Part shown: positions 15,538 to 24,200 of the stretch, in pieces | Layout: every line of letters begins with the position of its first letter | Position numbering within the stretch: position 1 is the first letter of the stretch | NCBI GenBank assembly: GCA_018268935.1 | Contig: JAFDVS010000058.1 | Coordinates: forward strand, 1 to 35,341 | Length of the DNA: 35,341 nucleotides | Direction: 5' to 3' | Origin: Acidobacteriota bacterium | Lineage (GTDB): Bacteria; Acidobacteriota; Terriglobia; Bryobacterales; Bryobacteraceae | Translations under genes and position numbers: made by a program | The notes under the pieces: generated by a model | The model's input: only the letters and a program-made list of their open reading frames with translations | Told to the model about the DNA's origin: nothing | Database searches by the model: none

Positions 15538-15923
15538 TCCTCGTCGACACATCTGTGTGGATCGAGCTCCTTTCCGGGAGGCGGCATCAAATTACCGATG
15601 AGAAGTTGATGCTTCTTGCGACCTGCGGTCCAGTGATTCAGGAGGTGCTTCAAGGAATTCGACCTGGTGCGGAGAGCGAAGCCTTCCGGAGAGCATTCAT
15701 GGCGATCCCTGTGTTAAGTGATCCGATTCCCGTGCGCCTTTTTCTGGCCGCCAGCGATATATACCAACAAGGAAGAAGAAGAGGGATTACTATACGTTCT
15801 TCCGTGGATTGTCTCATTGCCGCAATTGCGATTGAAAACAGTGTTCCCGTTTGGCATCGTGATCGGGACTTCCAGGAGATCGCTCTCTACACAGGATTGC
15901 AGGTAGCCGATTTTGGGGGATAG
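15534..15923 (+). CDS. vapC: VapC-type PIN ribonuclease toxin
   Basis: A 129-residue PIN-domain protein. The acidic tetrad is intact: D5 in MILVDTSVWIELL, E37 in VIQEVLQG, D92 in SSVDCLIAAIA and D110/D112 in WHRDRDF. These hold Mg2+ or Mn2+ for RNA cleavage; VapC targets are typically tRNA or rRNA loops. It overlaps vapB by 4 nt. In contrast to the PIN relic at 2868, this pair looks functional. It converges on the PQQ dehydrogenase gene with a 12-nt gap and no obvious terminator. Confidence 0.92.
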   Translation: MILVDTSVWIELLSGRRHQITDEKLMLLATCGPVIQEVLQGIRPGAESEAFRRAFMAIPVLSDPIPVRLFLAASDIYQQGRRRGITIRSSVDCLIAAIAIENSVPVWHRDRDFQEIALYTGLQVADFGG

Positions 15924-15935
15924 TGAGCAAAAAGA

Positions 15936-17486
15936 TCATCTGGTTAAGGCGAAGGTGAAGATGGATGGGCCGGCGGCGATGGTGACGAACTGGCGGCCGG
16001 CGCGGGACCAGGTGACGGGAGGGGCGATGACTGTGCCGCCGAGTTGGCGGTGCCAGAGAGGTTTGCCGGATTTGGCGTCGAGGGCGAAGAAGTAGCCTTC
16101 GCGGTCGCCGGAGAAGAGGAGTCCGGTGGCGGTGGCGAGAATGCCGGCGGTGGGAGTGCTGACCATTTCCCAGCGCCATTTGGTTTCGCCGGTGGCGGGA
16201 TCGACGGCGAGGATGGAGCCGACGGGGAAGTGATGCTCGCCGGTGAAGGTGCTGCCCTGGAACCAGGCTCCTTCGACGAATTCCTGGTTGGTCATGAAGT
16301 AGGTGTGGCAGCCGTCGGTGGTGGGGAAGTAGTAGAGGCCGGTTTGGGGGCTGAAGGCGGAAGCCTGCCAGTTGTGGCCGCCACCGCCGCCGGGGCAGGT
16401 GGTGTTGCCTGTGGGGGTGGGATCCTGGCCGGGGATGAGGATGGGGCGGCCGTCTTTGCCGATGCCTTTGGCCCAAGTGACTTTGGTGTAGGCCTTGGTG
16501 GTGAGCAGCTTGCCGGTGGCGCGATCGAAGGTGTAGTAGAAGCCGTTGCGATTGGCCATGACGACTGCCTTCACTTTGCGGCCTTCGTGGGTGATGTCGA
16601 GGAGGACGGGGTCTTCGGTGGCGTCCCAGTCGTGGACGTCGTGCGGGGTGAATTGATAGTGCCACTTGAGCTGGCCGGTGTCGGCGTCGAGGGCAACGAT
16701 GGAGCAGGTGTAGAGATTGTCGCCGGGGCGGACATCGCCGTTCATGTCGGGGCCGGGATTGCCGGTGCCCCAGAAGGTGAGGTTGGTTTCGGGGTCGTAG
16801 GTGCCGGTGACCCAGGTGGAGCCGCCGCCGCGCTGATAGGCGGTGGAATCCTTGGGCCAGGTGTTGCCGCCGGGCTCATTGGGGGCCGGGACGGTGTAGA
16901 AGCGCCAGGCGCGTTTGCCGGTTTTAATGTCGTAGGCGTCAATGAAGCCGCGGGTGCCGAATTCGGCTCCGGCGATGCCGGTGATGACTTTGTCCTTGAT
17001 GACGAGGGGAGCGACGGTGCCGGTGTAGCCCTTTTTGTAGTCGGCGAGGGGAGTTTCCCATTTGACGGCGCCGGTTTTGGCGTCGAGGGCGACGAGGGTG
17101 GAGTCGAGGTTCATCTTGAGGAGCGTGTCGCCGCTGAGGGCGAAGCCGCGATTGACCTGGCCGCAGCAGATGGGAAGGCTGGGGGGCACGGGTTTGACGT
17201 AGCGCCAAACCTGGCGGCCGGTGAGGAGGTCGAGGGCCCAGGCGTTGTTGTCGGGGCCGGTGACGTACATCATGTTGCCTCGGATGAGGGGGGTGGTTTC
17301 GTTCTTGCCGCTGATGCCGGTCTGGAAGACCCACTCGAGGTTGAGCTGTTTGACGTTGGCGGGGGTGATTTGATTGAGTTCGCTGTAGCGCCATGAGGCG
17401 TCGTTGCCGCCGTAGGTGAGCCAATCGGCGTCCTTGAGCTGGGCGAAGGCGGGGATGGTGAGGAAGAGGAGTGTGCGGCGGAGCAT
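15936..17486 (-). CDS. PQQ-dependent alcohol dehydrogenase-like quinoprotein
   Basis: A 516-residue periplasmic enzyme with a short signal (MLRRTLLFLTIPAFAQ) and an eight-blade beta-propeller. Visible: N-terminal 'DWLTYGGNDASWRYSELNQI', the adjacent cysteine pair C107-C108 (ICCGQ) that forms the vicinal disulfide over PQQ, calcium ligand E175 (AEFGTRG), N243 (GNPGPDMNG), catalytic Asp D288 (HDVHDWDAT), and propeller tryptophan-docking motifs such as 'LVALDAKTGAVKWE'. Position +2 from D288 is Thr, not the Asp typical of lanthanide-dependent XoxF, so a calcium enzyme is more likely. It lacks a fused cytochrome; a diheme cytochrome c gene lies directly upstream (TAATG overlap) as the probable electron acceptor. 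The alcohol or aldehyde substrate is unknown. Confidence 0.9.
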   Translation of the reverse strand: MLRRTLLFLTIPAFAQLKDADWLTYGGNDASWRYSELNQITPANVKQLNLEWVFQTGISGKNETTPLIRGNMMYVTGPDNNAWALDLLTGRQVWRYVKPVPPSLPICCGQVNRGFALSGDTLLKMNLDSTLVALDAKTGAVKWETPLADYKKGYTGTVAPLVIKDKVITGIAGAEFGTRGFIDAYDIKTGKRAWRFYTVPAPNEPGGNTWPKDSTAYQRGGGSTWVTGTYDPETNLTFWGTGNPGPDMNGDVRPGDNLYTCSIVALDADTGQLKWHYQFTPHDVHDWDATEDPVLLDITHEGRKVKAVVMANRNGFYYTFDRATGKLLTTKAYTKVTWAKGIGKDGRPILIPGQDPTPTGNTTCPGGGGGHNWQASAFSPQTGLYYFPTTDGCHTYFMTNQEFVEGAWFQGSTFTGEHHFPVGSILAVDPATGETKWRWEMVSTPTAGILATATGLLFSGDREGYFFALDAKSGKPLWHRQLGGTVIAPPVTWSRAGRQFVTIAAGPSIFTFALTR

Positions 17487-18244
17487 TAGTTTTCACCTCG
17501 GAGGGAGAGGAGGTAGAGCAGGATGTTGTTCATGTCCTGGGTGGGGAGGCTCTTGTAGGCGGGCATGAGGGAGACGTAATCGCGCTGGATGGAGGAGACG
17601 GCGTCGCGTTCGAAGAAGTGGATGCGGCCGTCGGTGGTCATGAGCTCAGCGGTGAAGTTGTCGATGTTGCGCTGAGTGCCGGTGATATTGGGGCCAGTGC
17701 GCGGGGTGACGGTGATTTTGTAGTAGGTGGGGGTGAGGTCGGCGTTGGGGTCGGTGAGGGATTGGCGGAGATGTTCGAGGGAGCGCTTGCGGCCGATGCG
17801 GGTGAGTTCGGGGCCGAAGGCGGAGCCGCGCTGGCCGACGATGTGGCAATTGCCGCAGCCGCCTTTGGACCAGAAGAATGCTTCGCCGGCGGCGCGATCG
17901 CCGGGGGGCGGGGGTTCTTTGCGGGTGGTGAGGGAGCGGATGTAGGTGACCATGCGCCAGACGTTTTCGTCGCCGATGCGGGCACCGTAGCTGGGCATTT
18001 CGGTGCCTTGGACGCCGTGGTAGATGACGCGAAAGAGGTCGTTGTCGGAGTTGCCGTTGTTGTAGACGCCGAGGGTGAGGTCGGGGCCCCGGCCGCCTTG
18101 GGCGGAGATGCCGTGACAGGGGCGGCACATGATGCGGAAGAGGCCTCGGCCGGCGTCGGCTTCGGAGGCGTTACCGGCGAAGGGGTTTTGGGCTTGGAGG
18201 AGGATGGGGGCGAGGATTAAGAGTGGCCACGGGCGACAGGACAT
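17486..18244 (-). CDS. Diheme cytochrome c
   Basis: A 252-residue exported protein from ATG 18244 (MSCRPWPLLILAPILLQAQ, signal peptide). Two class I cytochrome domains: heme motif C40-x-x-C-H44 (CRPCH), with a likely axial Met in 'GTEMPSYG' (about 83), and C130-x-x-C-H134 (CGNCH), with a Met near 'SLMPAYKSL' at the end. Its TAA overlaps the ATG of the PQQ dehydrogenase by one base, strongly suggesting one operon and that it takes electrons from the quinoprotein to the respiratory chain. The frame is open 12 codons further upstream, but those do not form part of a signal sequence. Confidence 0.92.
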   Translation of the reverse strand: MSCRPWPLLILAPILLQAQNPFAGNASEADAGRGLFRIMCRPCHGISAQGGRGPDLTLGVYNNGNSDNDLFRVIYHGVQGTEMPSYGARIGDENVWRMVTYIRSLTTRKEPPPPGDRAAGEAFFWSKGGCGNCHIVGQRGSAFGPELTRIGRKRSLEHLRQSLTDPNADLTPTYYKITVTPRTGPNITGTQRNIDNFTAELMTTDGRIHFFERDAVSSIQRDYVSLMPAYKSLPTQDMNNILLYLLSLRGEN

Positions 18245-18288
18245 CTGAGTAGGTTTGTCACGAAATGTGGCTGATGTCAATATATAGC

Positions 18289-18308
18289 CGCCGGCCTGGA
18301 GGCCCGCG
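18289..18308. repeat. REP-like hairpin, second copy
   Basis: Arms CGCCGGCCT and AGGCCCGCG with one mismatch and a tight GG loop. The core at 18291-18306 is identical to 9704-9719. It lies immediately after the stop codon of the isomerase gene. Confidence 0.5.
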
Positions 18309-19157
18309 TCACCGCTCCTCGGGGGTTGGTTCGGATTCGAGGCGGCGGAAGATTTCCTGGATGGCGTCGAGGGGCGGGCCCATGGTGGGATCCTCTTTGA
18401 GTTCGAGCATCAGGGGGTATTGATCCTGATGGGAACGGAGGAGGTTCATGGTTTTGCGCCAGTCGATGGTGCCGCCTTGCTTGAGGTAAGGGAAGTAGTG
18501 GATGTCGTTGACGCTGTCGTTGTCGTGGACATGGGTAGACCGGATGCGATTGCGCATGATCTGGAAAGCCTGTTCGACGCCTTCCATGATGTTGGCGTGG
18601 CCGGTGTCGAAGCAGAAGCCGAGATCGAGGTGAGTCATTTCGAGGAACTGGACGAGGCGCTCGGCGCTGGAGAGCTTGTTGGGGATGTTTTCGAGCAGGA
18701 TCTGGACGCCGCGCTGTTTGGCGAAGACGCGGAGTTCGTCGAGGGCGGTGAAGGCGGCATCGAGCTTGCGCTCATCGTACTCTTCGTTGCCGACGCCGAT
18801 GTGCTGGATGAGGTACTTGCAGGGGATGTCTTCGGCGACTTCGAGAGCGCGCTTGATCTCGTCGACCATGGGGATGCGCTTGGCCTTGACGGGCTCCGTG
18901 ATGGTGATGACGGCGTTGGGGCCGGTGCGTCCCCAGCAATCGTCGCTATACATGGGGGCGTGGAGGGAGTGGAGGTAGAGGGGGGAATCCTTGAACCAGT
19001 GGCCGAGCTCTTCGATCTGGGCTTTGTTGTGATAGTCGAGATGCTGGCGGGCGCAGAAGATTTCCACTGCGGGAATGCCGGCTTTCCAGATGCGATCGAG
19101 CCAAACCGTGTTGAGGCGGTGATTGACGATGAAGTGCGTCGACAGGGCGTGAAACAT
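18309..19157 (-). CDS. Sugar phosphate isomerase/epimerase-like TIM-barrel protein
   Basis: A 282-residue cytoplasmic protein of the xylose isomerase-like / AP endonuclease 2 superfamily. The TIM-barrel metal-site motifs are in order: 'HSLHAPMYSD' (strand 3), 'YLIQHIGVG' (strand 4), 'ILLENIPNK' (Glu ligand), 'FCFDTGHANIME' (Asp and His ligands), 'STHVHDND' (His ligand) and 'LMLELKEDP' (last Glu). These imply a divalent-metal isomerase or epimerase on a sugar or cyclitol; the exact substrate cannot be read. It starts 25 nt after the gamma-glutamyltransferase gene stop and may be co-transcribed with it. Confidence 0.85.
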   Translation of the reverse strand: MFHALSTHFIVNHRLNTVWLDRIWKAGIPAVEIFCARQHLDYHNKAQIEELGHWFKDSPLYLHSLHAPMYSDDCWGRTGPNAVITITEPVKAKRIPMVDEIKRALEVAEDIPCKYLIQHIGVGNEEYDERKLDAAFTALDELRVFAKQRGVQILLENIPNKLSSAERLVQFLEMTHLDLGFCFDTGHANIMEGVEQAFQIMRNRIRSTHVHDNDSVNDIHYFPYLKQGGTIDWRKTMNLLRSHQDQYPLMLELKEDPTMGPPLDAIQEIFRRLESEPTPEER

Positions 19158-19182
19158 TTTTTATGAATTCCGTTTTATTGAT

Positions 19183-20844
19183 TTAGTAGCCGGCGGCTTT
19201 GCCATGGGAGCGGGGATCCGTGCCGCCCGAGAGCCATCCGTCTTTCTGTACCACGATGGCCTCGACATTTGCCACTGAAGAGATACTATCGACCGTGTGG
19301 CCGCGGGACTTGAGCAACTCGATGGTATCGGGGGAGAAGCCGCGTTCGAGGGAGAGCTTGTCGGGCTGCCACTGGTGGTGGAAGCGCGGGGCATCGACGG
19401 CATCCTGTGCGTTCATGCCGAAGTCGATGACATTGAGGATGACCTGGAGGACTCCGGTGATGATGCGGGAGCCGCCGGGGGCGCCGACGACCATGAAGAG
19501 CTTGCCGTCCTTGAGGATGATGGTGGGGGTCATGGAGGAGAGGGGGCGCTTGCCGGGCTGGATGGCGTTGGCTTCGCCCTGGACGAGGCCGAACATGTTG
19601 GGCTCGCCGGGCTTGGCGGAGAAGTCGTCCATTTCATTGTTGAGGAGGAAGCCGAGGCCGGGGACGGTGACTCCGTTGCCGTAGCTGCCGTTCAGTGTGT
19701 AGGTGAGGGCGACGGAGTTGCCTTGGGCATCGATGATGGAGAAGTGTGTGGTTTCGGTGCTTTCGTTGGCGGGGGGCTTGCCCTGGCGGATGGAATCGGA
19801 GGATGAGGCACGGGCGGGGTCGATGGTAGCTTTGCGGGCGGCGATGTATTGCTTGTTGAGAAGCCCACTGACGGGGACTTTGACGAAGTCGGGGTCGGCG
19901 AGGTATTCGGCGCGATCGGCGTAGTAGCGGCGCATGGCTTCAGCGACGTAGTGGATGGCGGCGGCGGAACCGGCTCCATGGGCGGTGTAGCCGGAGGATT
20001 CGAGGATGCCCATGATGTGGAGGATGCCGAGTCCGCCGGAGGACGGTGGGGGCGCGGTGATGATGTCGTAGCCGCGGTAGGCGCCGGTGAGGGGCTTGCG
20101 TTCGGCGGTACGGTAGTTTTTCAGATCTTCGAGGGTGATGAGCCCGCCGTTGGCGGCCATTTCGGCGGCGAACTTTTTCGCTGTTTCGCCTTCGTAGAAA
20201 TCGCGAGGGCCATGTTTGGCGATGCGTTCGAGTGTGCGGCCCAGTTCGGGTTGGATGAGGAGTTCATCGGGCTCGTAGAACCGGCCGTTGCGCTGGAAGA
20301 TGCGGCGGGATTCGGGGAATTTGGCGAGGAGTTCGGAGTTCTGGAGGGATTTGGAAACGGAGTAAGTGACGGGGAAGCCTTTGGCTAGTTTGATGGCTGG
20401 GGCGAGGAGTTCGGCCCAGGGTTTGGAGCCGTACTTCTGGTGGGCGAGGGCGAGGCCGTGGACTGTGCCTGGGACTCCGGCGGCGCGCCAGCCTTCGAGA
20501 CTGTCGCGGGTGAGGTTGCCTTTGTCGTCGAGGTACATATTGCGAGTGGCTTTGGCGGGGGCGCGTTCGCGGAAGTCGAGGAAGGTAGTTTCGCCGGTGG
20601 ATTTGCGGAGGAGGAGGAAGCCGCCACCGCCAAGATTGCCGGCGGTGGGGTGAGTGACAGCGAGGGCGAAGCCGACTGCTACCGCGGCGTCGATGGCGTT
20701 GCCACCGGATTGGAGGACGGCGACGCCGGCGTCCGTGGCGTGAGGTTCCTGGGCGACGACCATCGCTTTGCGGGCACGGACGGGATGGGCTGCGTGGAGA
20801 GTGCAGGCCAGGAGTGCGAGGGACAGGAGACGGCTGCGGGACAT
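19183..20844 (-). CDS. ggt: Gamma-glutamyltransferase
   Basis: A 553-residue periplasmic Ntn-hydrolase from ATG 20844 (MSRSRLLSLALLACTLHAAHP, signal peptide). It cleaves gamma-glutamyl bonds of glutathione and related peptides and can transfer the glutamyl group. Motifs: 'GGNAIDAAVAVGFALAVTHP', 'GNLGGGGFLLLR', the autoprocessing site E-x-T-T-H-F-S with the catalytic Thr at about 365, 'SYGNGVTVPGLGFLLNNEMDDF' and 'GAPGGSRI' of the small subunit. The 'SSMTPTIILKDGK' block is also conserved. Length and order are standard, so the protein should mature into large and small subunits. The in-frame upstream extension is made of the ACAC-type repeat and is not used as coding. Confidence 0.95.
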   Translation of the reverse strand: MSRSRLLSLALLACTLHAAHPVRARKAMVVAQEPHATDAGVAVLQSGGNAIDAAVAVGFALAVTHPTAGNLGGGGFLLLRKSTGETTFLDFRERAPAKATRNMYLDDKGNLTRDSLEGWRAAGVPGTVHGLALAHQKYGSKPWAELLAPAIKLAKGFPVTYSVSKSLQNSELLAKFPESRRIFQRNGRFYEPDELLIQPELGRTLERIAKHGPRDFYEGETAKKFAAEMAANGGLITLEDLKNYRTAERKPLTGAYRGYDIITAPPPSSGGLGILHIMGILESSGYTAHGAGSAAAIHYVAEAMRRYYADRAEYLADPDFVKVPVSGLLNKQYIAARKATIDPARASSSDSIRQGKPPANESTETTHFSIIDAQGNSVALTYTLNGSYGNGVTVPGLGFLLNNEMDDFSAKPGEPNMFGLVQGEANAIQPGKRPLSSMTPTIILKDGKLFMVVGAPGGSRIITGVLQVILNVIDFGMNAQDAVDAPRFHHQWQPDKLSLERGFSPDTIELLKSRGHTVDSISSVANVEAIVVQKDGWLSGGTDPRSHGKAAGY

Positions 20845-20900
20845 TGGTTCGATTGTAACTTGCGATGGTGGGGTGGGGGTTCGGGCTATGCTTTGCCGGC

Positions 20901-20928
20901 CACAGATCCACACAGATGAACACCGATG
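20901..20928. repeat. ACAC-GATG repeat copy
   Basis: CACAGATCC, ACACAGATGA, ACACCGATG run at 20901-20928, related to the repeat upstream of vapB (15258-15290). I recall similar CACAGATGAACAC strings as dispersed repeats in acidobacterial and planctomycete genomes. It lies 57 nt upstream of the ggt start, and opens the TonB receptor leader. Confidence 0.45.
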
Positions 20929-20935
20929 TTAAGAG

Positions 20936-20970
20936 GTTACAAATTTGTCTTTTTCGTTCAAATTTGTTAC
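20936..20970. promoter_or_regulatory. Imperfect inverted repeat in the TonB receptor leader
   Basis: Arms GTTACAAATTTG (20936-20947) and CAAATTTGTTAC (20959-20970), one mismatch, 11-base T-rich spacer. Each arm contains the self-complementary core CAAATTTG. It lies in the 359-nt gap 20845-21203 between the divergent ggt and receptor genes, so it could be an operator for either. Besides this the gap holds the ACAC repeat and a possible leader ORF. Confidence 0.45.
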
Positions 20971-21023
20971 ATCGTAGAGAATACGTTTAAGAATCCAGCT
21001 ACCGCTGGTGGGAAAGGTGTTTG

Positions 21024-21131
21024 ATGGGCTACCGCTCGTCGGCTTTACGTAACCTCGTTGTTTTTTCGCACTCTGCTTCATCCCACACCCCTGTCCAATT
21101 CCCATTTGCCACAGTTGTAATCGCTGGTTAG
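21024..21131 (+). CDS. Possible 35-residue leader ORF
   Basis: ATG 21024 to TAG 21129-21131. It is preceded by GGGAAAGGTGTTT (21010-21022), the same 13 bases that precede the receptor ATG (21189-21201), so both have AAAGG at normal spacing. The peptide starts MGYRSSALRNLVVF and has no recognisable motif. It is supported only by the duplicated ribosome-binding segment. Confidence 0.25.
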   Translation: MGYRSSALRNLVVFSHSASSHTPVQFPFATVVIAG

Positions 21132-21203
21132 GATCTGGCTGGTCTTTCACATTTGTAACGTGGACGTTGCCCTCGTCGAGCACGCCCGGGGAAAGGTGTT
21201 TTC

Positions 21204-24200
21204 ATGAGACTGCGCATCGGCTCACTACTTGCGGTGTTGGTTCTGAGTGCCGCGATTGCACTCGCACAGGGGACCACACAATTGAATGGAACCGTCACTG
21301 ATCCAACAGGGGCGGCGGTTCCCAACGCCAACATTGAACTGCTGAACACGGAGACAGGTTTGAAACGAAGCACGGTGTCGGATGCTTCGGGGAATTACCT
21401 GTTTGCGCAGACGGCTCCGGGGAATTACTCGTTGAGCGTACAGGCGAGTGGTTTCTCGGCGACGACGGTGAACAATATCCGGCTGCTGGTGAATACGCCG
21501 GCAACGGTGGCCGTGAAGTTGGAGGTCGGGCAGGTATCGGAGACAGTGTCGGTGACGGCGGAAGCATTGCAGGTGAACACGACGGACGCGACGATCGGCA
21601 ACAGCTTTGGGACGAAGCCGATTTTGCAGTTGCCGTTTGAAGGGCGCAATGTGGTGGGGTTGTTGTCGCTGCAGCCGGGGGTTTCATTTGCGGGCGAGAA
21701 CCTGACGAATAGCTACCGGGGCGGCAACGTGATGGGTGGAAAGAACGATCAGGCGAACGTGACGCTGGATGGAGTGGATGTGAACGATCAGCAGAACCGC
21801 GATCCGTTTACGAGCGTTCTGCGAGTGACGCTGGATAGCGTGCAGGAATTCCGGGTGACGACGACGAATGCGAATCCGGACCAGGGGCGTTCTTCGGGGG
21901 CGCAGGTGGCGCTGGTGACGAAGAGCGGGACGAATCAATTCCACGGATCGGCGTACGAGTTTTTGCGGAACAAGAAGACGAACGCGAACAGCTTCTTCAA
22001 CAATCTGAGCGGACTGCCGCTGGCGAAGCTGAACCGGAACGTGTTTGGGGCATCGCTGGGCGGGCCGATCAAGAAGAACCGGATGTTTTTCTTCGGCAAC
22101 TACGAAGGGCGCAAGGACCGGAGCGAAGCGCAGGCGATCCGGACGATTCCGACGGAGACTTTGCGGCAGGGGATTGTGCGCTACATCCGGACGGATGGGA
22201 GCATTGCGACGTTGACCGCGGCGGACATGCGGACGCGGATTGACCCGCTGGCAATTGGGCCGAGCCAGAATGCGCTTTCGGTGATGCAGGGATATCCACT
22301 GCCGAACACGACCGTCGTGGGCGACAGCATCAATACGTCGGGATTCATTTTCAATGCACCGACGACGGTGAACAACCACACGTACATTGCGAAGCTGGAT
22401 CTGGCGCTGGACAACAGCTCGAAGCATATGGCGTTCATCCGCGGGAACCTGCAGGACGACACGAGCACGTCGGCGCCGCAGTTTCCGGGGATGGCTCCGA
22501 ACAATACGGGGTTGAACAACAGCAAGGGATTCGCGACGGGGCTGACGTCGTCGCTGACGGCGCAGATGGTGAACACGTTCCGGTACGGACTGACGCGGGT
22601 TTCGCGCGAGGACACGGGTGTGTCGCTGCTGCCGTTTGTGACGTTCCGGACGATGGATCCGTTAAATGGGAACAACCGGCCGTTTATCCGGAAGACGCCG
22701 GTGCATACGATTGGGGACGACTTCAGTTGGATGAAGGGGAAGCACGAATTGAAGTTCGGGTTTGTGAGCCGGATCATCCGGAACGACCGGCTGGCGTATG
22801 GCAACTCGTTCCATTCGGCATCGACGAATTCGTCGTGGCTGGTGAGTTCGGGGGCGGAGCTGAACCGGCCGCTGACGGACATCCGGTCGACGGCGATCAA
22901 TGCGTATCGTGACGCGGCGATGGCGGCGTTGGGCGTGGTGAGCCAGGGGAACGCATCGTACAACTACAACAAGGACGGATCGCCACTGGCGCAAGGGGTG
23001 GGAGTGCCACGCAAGTTCAATGCGGAGGAATACGAATTCTACGCGCAGGACACGTGGCGGGCGACGCGGGCGTTGACGGTGACGTACGGGTTGCGGTGGT
23101 CTTTGATGCCGCCGGTGTATGAAGCGAACGGAGTGCAGACGATTTCGCGGCAGCCGTTGTCGAACTGGTTTGCGGACCGTTCGGGGGCGGCGGATCTGGG
23201 CGCGCCGCAGTCGATTGTGAAGCCGGTGGAGTACATCCTGAAGGAACAGCCGGGCGGCCGGGATTTGTATCCGTATCACAAGAAGAATTTCGCGCCGCGG
23301 TTGGCGGTGGCCTATTCGCCGCAGGGCAATGGGGGGTTGAGCAAATTCTTGTTTGGCGGGCCGGGGAAGACGGCGATCCGGGCCGGGTTCGGGATGTATT
23401 ACGACCTGATGGGATCGGGGCTGATCACGAACTATGACGTGTCGGCACTGGGCTTGTCGACGTCGATTACGAACCCTTCGGCGACATTGTCGTTGAGCAA
23501 TGCACCGCGGTTTCAGGGATTGAACTCGATTCCGAATGGGCTGTTGGTGCCGGCGCCGGCGGCGGGATTCCCGCAGAAGGCTCCGAACGTGTTTGCGATC
23601 ACGAACAGCCTGGACGATGTACTGTTGACGCCTTATACGATGAATCCGAGCTTTTCGGTGAGCCGGGAGTTCAGCGGCGGGTGGTTTGTGCAGGGTTCGT
23701 ATGTGGGCCGGTTGTCGCGGCGTTCGCTGATGAGCGAAGACATCGCGATGCCGACGAACTACAAGGACCAGGCAACGGGAGTGCGCTACTTCGAGGCGGC
23801 GACGCTGCTGGCGCGGCAGGCATTGGCCGAGGCTCCGGTGGCCAGCGTGCAGCCGATTCCGTTCTGGGAGAACCTGTACGGGAACATCGCGGGGGGCGGA
23901 TTGACGGCGACGCAGCGGGTGTATCAGCGGTATCTGGCGAATGCGCCGGACTACTCGTATGCGCTGTACGAATTGGATGTGCTGTGCCGGCCGGGTTGCA
24001 GCAAGTTCGGGCAGTATACGTTCTACAATCCGCAGTACAGCTATTTGCGGACGTTGCGCTCGACGGGGAGCGGGAGCTATCACGGGATGCTGTGGACGGT
24101 GCGAAAGCGCTTCACGAGCGGGGATGACATTACGTTCAACTACACCTTCTCGAAGTCGATTGATCTGGCGTCGACGCCGGAGAATTCGACGGGGAGCCAG

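Noticed and set aside
16044..17396. 450-residue plus-strand frame opposite the PQQ dehydrogenase
   Set aside because: Same kind of shadow; the minus strand has the catalytic motifs.
20929..21183. 84-residue minus-strand frame in the TonB receptor leader
   Set aside because: It is built from the local repeats of the leader, has no ribosome-binding site and no recognisable family.
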